From the NCBI GenBank assembly GCA_023374045.1, contig JAIOTZ010000255.1, forward strand, positions 1 to 64,000: a stretch of DNA of 64,000 nucleotides, given 5' to 3'. This DNA comes from Limonium bicolor. Taxonomy: Eukaryota; Streptophyta; Magnoliopsida; Caryophyllales; Plumbaginaceae. The notes beneath the pieces were generated by a model. The model searched no databases. It was not told the origin of the DNA and saw nothing but the letters and a program-made list of their open reading frames with translations. This document shows, piece by piece, positions 57,600 through 64,000 of the stretch. A program made the translations under genes and the position numbers. The stretch's first letter is position 1; the number at the start of each line of letters is the position of its first letter.

Positions 57600-60500
57600 G
57601 AGCAAGTTGGCGTGAACAAGCAAAGTTGCCGTGAGCTTTCCCTAAGCAATCCATTCTCAGGTGCAGCGCAAGGTGAGAACGTGGAAAAAAAACAGAAAGA
57701 AAGAAAGCAATCAGACCTCTGATTTCTGTAACTCCTTCCTCACTTTCTGGTGATGTTATGGCCTAACAGGTGATCACTTCCTTCTCAGTTAGCCGGGCTA
57801 GAGAGTTTCACATCGTGCCAAGAGCTTACCAGGAAACGCACACTTCGAACCATAGAAAAAAACTTGAGGTAGTGTGCTAACCCAACCGCTCCTTATAGGC
57901 TTTGAAGTTCTGTTCTGATAAGTGCATGTACATGCGCGATGTCCTGTGACAAAATGTTGCTGGAGGGAACTTGTTGGGGGGCTACCAAACTCCGTTCGTA
58001 ATGTAACAGGCATACCAATTGTTTCTGAGTTATATTACAGGCTAAACTTGGTCAAAAACAAACCTGTATAAACCCATTAATGAACTAGTACAGGAGGGGA
58101 TTGCAGTTTCTGTAGATTATGGAACTTCCTGCGTAACAACTTCTCAGGGAAAACATTGAAACTGTTTTTGGCTGGGTAATGTACCAAAGAACTTGGTAAC
58201 CCTCTAGACTAAGTGTAAGCAAGATAGGAGAGTCATAGAAAACTGATAGCAAATAAATAGGGGAGGAAGAAGTAGAGGAGTGCAGAAATGCAGTTTGATT
58301 TAACAGTTTTCGTTTCTGCTAAAGGAACTTCAGAACAGCAGCTCTTGCTGTCTTGGGTCTATTCCAGAGTTAAAGCGGTACTAAGGTCTTAACTAAGTTG
58401 CTAAACCATTTGAGGAAAAATTGAAAACTCAAGTTCATGAACAGCAAGAAAGATAAAAAGAGAAGCTACTCAAGTTGGGTTTCAATTTTCGGTTAATTGC
58501 AGTTTCAGTAATATGAAGTTCAGTGACTTTAACCATGTTGTTTTGGATCTGTTTTGGGGTTAAAGTCTGGATAAAACACTCAACTAAATAGGTAAGCAAC
58601 CTGGGTGGGGAGGACTGGAAATCAGATCAAGAAACAGGAAGGGGATGTGGAAGTAAAGTCATCAATTTTGAGCTTCAGTGTTTCAGTTGGTCTAGCTCAG
58701 TTTGGACATGTCAGTAACATTAACCAAGTTATTATGGGTTTGTTTTCAGTATAGAATCTTGATAGAGCCTTAACTAACTTAGTCAGCCATTTGGGAAACT
58801 TGAAAACTTAAATGCGTGGACAGAAGGAAAAGAGAAAAAAAAACACAGAAGAAGGTGTAGTAGTTTCCTTTTCAATTTCAGATTTCTCAGTTCTGTGTAT
58901 AAGTATAACCAGGTGATAGAGGGCTGTTTGGGGGTTGTTGTCGAGTTTAAAGTTGTGCTAGAATACCTAGCTAAGTAGGGAAGCACTTTGAGAGAGATTA
59001 GAAGACAGATAAGTAACCTAAAATAAGGACTGAAGAGGAGACACATATAATCCTGTCTTCAGTTGCTACAGGTTTTATGTTTCAGTATAAGGAGGTCTTA
59101 TAAGTGTTATCAGTATTGAGCCGGCTTAATTCTTGGTTTAAAACTCTACTGGAACACATGACTAAGTGGTTAAATACTTTGGAAAAAAATATATAGAGGT
59201 TAGTTTAATTAACTAAAAGAGAGGTAGAGTGGAGATGCAGAAATTAGTTTTCAGATTCCTACAACCTATCAGTTTCGGTATAATTATCATCCAGAGGAGT
59301 ATAATGATTCTACTGCGTGATTGTTGAATCTACTACCCTACTGCTACGCTTATCTAGATTACAAACTCTTGGAGGAAAATAGTAAGTAGGTTGAGAAACA
59401 GAAGAGAGAGAAGCGGAAGAGAATGTGACAGATGCTAGTGTTTGGATTTTTGTCCAGGTACCCACCAGTTCAGGTGTAGGACTCTCTATGAGGTCACCAA
59501 TGTGGTTGTGGGTTTGTGTTGGGTTTAGAATCTTGATAAAGCCCCTAATTAACTGCGTCAGTAGGTTGGGATGATTAAAAGCCGGGTATGAGCACAAACA
59601 GAAGAGAATAGAAGGAAGAATATCAGACTTTGTTACTTCAGTTTTATAGTTCTTCTAAAGTTGAGTTTCTGTGTAACATTTTTACAGAGAGTTTATAAGG
59701 GTCGAGTTGAGAAGCTAATGAACCTAAACACACCTAATACGCTTAAGTAGAGTCATAAGCACTTTGGGGATAAATTAAAAGTCAGTGTAAAAATCTGACA
59801 GAGGAAGGAACAAAAAAAAATGAATGAGATGTGCCAGTTTTGTTTCCCAGATTTTTAGTAGAATGTTGTTCTGTACAAACTGTATGAGCGTTTTATTTGG
59901 TTGGAGATGGACTTAAAGCCTTTTAACTCACTTAACAAAGAGTGTAAACACGTAGGAAGAAGCTTGGAAGTCAGTTTCACCGCTGACAGATTAAATAAAA
60001 GAGAGATGCACCAGTTAGGTTCTCAGTCCTTACCAGTTTGGCTTCAGTTCATGATTTCAGAGTTGCAGATTTCTGTTTCTGTGTAAACAATTTCCAGGGA
60101 GGGTGCCCAGGTGATCTTGGGGCTATTTCGAAATTAAAACTAGATCATACAATCAGCTAGCTAGGCAATCAGGTTGAGGGACAATCGAGGGCCTGAATTG
60201 AGTATAAGTAGAAAGAATTCAAGGAGGGTATACCAGTTTTTGTTTAGTTTTCAATTCTTTTTCTGTTCAATATATTCAATACAGCATTGAATTTAACAGA
60301 GTTGCTCTAGGTTGTCTTGAGTTTGAAATATGACTAGAACACTTAGCTGCATAGATGAGTGCTTGGGACAGATCAAAAGACAAGTCAATAATCAACAGAA
60401 AAGAAATAGGAGAGAGATTAGCAATTATATGTCTCAGTTTTTGTTCTGAAACTTAGGCTCAGTATAACCAACTTGCAGAAGTTTTAAAAGTATTGAATGG

Positions 60501-61150
60501 GTCAGGAGATGAAGTTGAAACCTGACTAATACATCATCCCAAGTGTACAAACACTTCGAGAAAACTATAAAGCAATTCAAGGCATTGAAAAGAAAAGCTC
60601 AATGGAAGTATGCACAGGTGTTGTTTCAGTTTTCTGAAACTTACGTTTCAGTATGGCTGGATTCAGGGGTAGTGAGTGAGTGAGTGATGTTAGTTGATAA
60701 TGAGCCCCAAACACTCCTAACACAACCGACTAAGTGGGTGAAGCAGCTTGGGGAAGTTAGATATCAGTATGGACTTTGGGAGTAGGGTTAAGTAAGGTTA
60801 GGAACAAAATTTTCGTTTCAGCTTTGTGAATTCGTGTTTCAGTATGGTAACTTCCAAGGTGCTAGGAATTATGGCGATGGATCAATAATGAACCTAAATC
60901 ATAGCTGATAAATGAATTTAGGTTAGCAACATTTTGAGAATGTTAAACATCAGTTTGCTACACTAGAAGTGAAGTTAGATAAGGTAATGCATGGGAAATT
61001 GTGTTTCAGATTTGGAGACTTTAGGGCATCTGTATAAAAATGTTTTAGGAGTATCTTAAAAACCCTATTGTTGTGATAATGGATTAAGAACATTACCAAC
61101 CTACTTAGCTAAGGTAGGGATACATCTTAGGCAAATGAAAATCCATCTTA
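57600..61150. repeat. Degenerate tandem array, period about 193 bp
   Basis: Some 15-18 diverged units. A recurring phrase (ACTCAACTAAATAGGTAAGCAACCT and relatives, then TTGGGGAAATT-like and CAG) starts near 58,386, 58,577, 58,765, 58,961, 59,151, 59,335, 59,540, 59,733, 59,914, 60,140, 60,330, 60,520, 60,710, 60,895 and 61,090. Each unit also has a GA-rich stretch and one or more TTTCAG words. Units before 58,200 are uncertain. No coding sequence. It lies between LTR C and the recognisable part of LTR D, so it may be part of LTR D into which C inserted. Confidence 0.75.
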
Positions 61151-61914
61151 GATAAACTTACTACATGATAGTGCCTATAATACCTTAAAACGTTAGCTAG
61201 GGGAAGAACTTAGTTAACGTATGAATCAACAATGTAAATGTCCTAGGGGCTTATCAAGCCTAAGGTTAATACTTGGAAAGTTCTAAGGGCTAGTATAAGC
61301 TTAACATTCAAAAGTTCACCTAGGGGACAACACCCGATAAAATGGGATAAACTAGGAAAATGTTACATCTGTCGTCGCATAAAATCATAAACTGACTAGT
61401 TGTTTTAATTACCGTTAGGGCCATGGAGAACGCTAAACGGGACCCCGTATGTGAGATAACTCTCCCTTCTAAATAAAGGTATGGACATGTGTGGTTCGTA
61501 TGTTGCCGTGTTACACGGCTTGTTTGCTGTGTGCTTTGTGTGAAAAAGACCATAAGATTAAAGCATGAAATTGGATTACTTGCTTATCTTGCTTATATGA
61601 TTGCTATATCATTGTTGTATATTATTTGCGCGCACACAGTAGTTTAGTCCCTTCTCGTTTATGGACCTTGAGATGAAACACAATGAACTATGTAAACAAG
61701 GGAACTACATAAATGGAAAACTCCTCTCTAACTATAGAGGACCGCTAATGACACCCACTATGGTGTCGAGATTATAATGATAATGAAAAGTAAAATACCA
61801 ACCGGTGAAACAAGAGAATTACCCGGGAAGGAAACATCTCGGGCCGCGCGGTATGAAATGCTCGGGAGTTGGTATCTGCATCAGATCCTTCGATCGACTA
61901 TTGTGGAGCACATC

Positions 61915-62100
61915 TTGGGGTCCAGAAGTGACCCCTCTCTCTCGATGTACTACGCCGGGATTAGAAGATTGGCAATTTGGAAGCATGACCTGGGGTCTAG
62001 AGATGACCCCTCTTTCTCGAAATGATGGCGGGATTAGAGGATCAGCTATTTGGGAAGCATAACCTGGGGTCTAAAGATGACCCCTCTTTCTCGACGGATG
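61915..62100. repeat. 73-bp tandem repeat with GGGGTC/GACCCC hairpins
   Basis: Three units. Hairpins at 61,917-61,935 (loop CAGAAGT), 61,992-62,010 (loop TAGAGAT) and 62,066-62,084 (loop TAAAGAT), each followed by TCTCTCTCGA or TCTTTCTCGA. Steps are about 74 bp. Confidence 0.9.
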
Positions 62101-62919
62101 ACGCCGGGAATGGAGGAATTTGCTATGGAGGAGATGTCCTCCAACGTGCGGTATTAAAAGAATTCACAAATAATCCTTAAAGAAACAAGGAAAGATTGGC
62201 ACCTACATGATATGGTCACGGGATCTAACTATATCCCCAGACCGGGTGCATGGGAAGAGAAAGAAAATATATATTATGGGAACAGGAGAAAAGAAAAGAA
62301 AACACACAACGCTCGAACTCGAATGATCCCATAGTGAGGATCATGGGTATAACATACCTACGTACACATTTTACCATTTACATGGTTGTTGTTGCTATGC
62401 TAGCAGCTTGTTGTGCTTGGTTGCGTGTTTGATGTTGCTATGACGCCAGCATGTTATGTTTGGTTGTTTGTTGTTAATGCTTTGCTACCTTTGAGTGTGT
62501 ATGAAACCATGATGTATTGTGGCCTGCTTTACTTCTTTATTATAGCATGTAAATTGACTTAATAATATTCGACCAAGTAGTCGTGTGGCCCAGCAACATA
62601 CGGGCTACACACGTTCATACTCAGCGTTTGCTGAGTCCTTTACACCCAATTTTTTTTCAGGTATTGTGCTGGACGATAACAGAGCGTAGGAGGGATGGCT
62701 ACCATGGGGGTAGTCCATCAGGGCATAACTTTTGAATTGTGTAGTATGTTTAGTGTATGGGTTGTTACTAAACCCGAGATGTAATTATCAGATTATGATT
62801 TGGTATTTTTATTGTAGACACTCGGTATTTGGAAATTGTATTGTGAGTTGTATATGAGTTTTGTTAGATGGCTGTTTCCAGTCATACAGACCGTAACTTG
62901 GTGTTGGAAGAGTGGTCGT

Positions 62920-62941
62920 GTCAACCACGTGGGTGGTTGGC
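62920..62941 (+). other. Conserved U5 hairpin, family D
   Basis: GTCAACCAC, loop GTGG, GTGGTTGGC, 101 bp from the LTR end. Two pairs differ from B by matched changes and one is a U-G pair. Confidence 0.8.
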
Positions 62942-63047
62942 GTCTGTGACACCTGGGTGAAGTTTATTCCGCTGCATAGTTAACTTGTAATATGGCGAGG
63001 AGCGATGTTGGTACCGTTGGATGTTTATTCGGGGGTGTTACAAAAAG

Positions 63048-63073
63048 TGGTATCAGAGCATAGTTACGCTTTG
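63048..63073 (+). promoter_or_regulatory. Family D primer binding site and overlapping hairpin
   Basis: TGGTATCAGAGC (63,048-63,059), five bases from the LTR. CAGAGCAT / ACGCTTTG with loop AGTT (63,054-63,073) gives seven of eight pairs, one of them G-U. Confidence 0.85.
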
Positions 63074-64000
63074 ATGACTGGAACAGAGGAGTACCGAGTA
63101 TAGGAAAACTTGAATTTGGGAAACAGGGTTAAGGGTTAGTATGTGAGGCTCGTTAGTTAGGGTTCTTCCCCAGTAATTACTGGATACCTAACAGACACCT
63201 AAACCCAACCTCCACGTCCCTAGGGTCCATTTTAATTCATAGGAATAACGCCGGAGAGGTAGAAAGCCTCCTCACGTAGCCCTTCATTTCCCTTTGCCCA
63301 CACCAACCGAATTGGTAAGCTTCCTCTTGCTCTATCTTTTCTTCTTCCTTTGCTAAGTTAAGCCCTTAGAGCTTCAAGCTCCATTAATGGTGTATCAAGT
63401 TCTAACACCATTTTAATGTAATTTCCTAGTTAATTCTACTAAGTCTTGAAGCAAGAAATCATCCTAGCAACTTCTACCATTTTCGCCAAGCATAAGTGTT
63501 CCAAGGAGGTTCCTAAATTCAACAACAACACAACGAACAACAAGATCCAGTTAAGGTATATTTTGATGTTGAAAATCCTAGTAAATTACCTTAAGCAATT
63601 TTCGAAATTTAAGACCTTCTAAGTCCATATTCTCTTCATTATTTCATGAAGGAAACTTGGATCTACAATCATCCCAAGGTGTACCAAAAATACCTTGTTT
63701 AATTCCTAAGGTAAACTGTTGTAAAATTACTTCAAATATTATTTATAAATCCTTGTTAAAAGTCTGACAAATGGATCTCCTACATATGTACATGGAGGCC
63801 GAAATACCTTCATCAAAATAGTTTTTGGAGAGCTTGGAATTCAAGGAGAAATCAAGTACAAGAATTGTCTTGATTTTAAGGAGTAAGTTTATACAATTAA
63901 GGTTTATTAAGTCTAAGTTTGATTTAAGCTTCAAACTTTGGTATAAATATTTTGTATAACCTCTAAATAAATTAAGACCGAAAACTATGGGTTATATTGT
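63074..64000 (+). other. Start of the family D internal region
   Basis: Up to about 63,290 it is recognisably like A and B next to their PBS (TGATGACTGGAA, TACCGAGTATAGG, TACTGGATACCTAACAG, AACGCCGGAGAG). After that similarity fades; CT-rich text at 63,310-63,350 looks like an LTR leader and another insert may begin there. No gene seen. The element continues beyond the window. Confidence 0.55.

Larger units (their letters stand above)
61151..63042 (+). repeat. 3' part of the family D 5' LTR
   Basis: Ends GGGGGTGTTACA at 63,042, followed by a PBS, so it is a 5' LTR on the plus strand. It contains a 73-bp hairpin repeat (61,915-62,100), a further hairpin GGAGGA/TCCTCC (62,127-62,142), CGACCAAGTAGTCG (about 62,571) and the U5 hairpin. 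Its start cannot be found; no TGAAATACCCC-like terminus lies between 57,563 and 61,150. Confidence 0.7.

Noticed and set aside
57600..61150. Active centromeric satellite
   Set aside because: The 193-bp units are strongly diverged and the array is only about 3.5 kb here, so it is recorded as a degenerate tandem array only.

Overview
The window looks like a repeat-dense, AT-rich block of a flowering-plant nuclear genome (probably a dicot, but the species is not recognisable). Almost everything is LTR retrotransposons nested in one another. The only non-transposon-like coding remnant is a short broken piece of a plant-mobile-domain (PMD)-like gene at about 24.26-25.08 kb. No rRNA, tRNA, CRISPR or intact host gene was found.

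Left part (1-25,082). An intron-like host sequence (1-384 and 24,098-25,082) is split by a 5.6 kb solo LTR, called here family F (390-24,092, 5-bp target duplication ATAAT). Two younger elements sit in that LTR, both on the minus strand. One is a Ty1/copia element (2,977-8,109, duplication TTAAC) with near-identical LTRs and a polyprotein broken by frameshifts. The other is a 13-kb Athila-type Ty3/gypsy element (9,158-22,140, duplication ATCAC) with gag, protease, RT, RNase H, integrase and a third, env-position ORF.

Right part (25,083-64,000). A series of giant-LTR elements (LTRs 4.0-4.5 kb, internal 4.4-5.0 kb) has no recognisable coding capacity and resembles LARD-type (large retrotransposon derivative) elements. 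Family A (25,083-35,986) and family B (35,987-49,930) are on the minus strand. An A-related LTR fragment G (49,931-51,357) follows. Family C (51,358-57,562) is on the plus strand with its 5' part missing. The end of family D (array and 5' LTR up to 63,042, then internal sequence) is on the plus strand. A, B and D use an initiator-Met-type primer binding site; A, B and C have a G-rich polypurine tract. They must depend on proteins supplied by another element.

The most interesting signal is non-coding and structural. Five LTR families (F, A, B, C, D) carry a hairpin about 100 nt from the LTR end. Its stem bases covary between families, and every imperfect pair is a G-U pair only in the sense RNA. 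A second hairpin overlaps the primer binding site. A second copy of the polypurine tract lies 1.2-1.45 kb inside A, B and C, beside a covarying hairpin in A and B. Athila, A, B, C and D LTRs each contain a GC-rich hairpin array with units roughly 60-80 bp apart; in the Athila element a copy also lies upstream of the env-position ORF.

Limits: repeat copies differ largely by one-base insertions and deletions, and most reading frames break that way, so uncorrected assembly errors are possible. Element B has no matching target duplication, so the join between the left and right halves could be an ectopic recombination or an assembly chimera.
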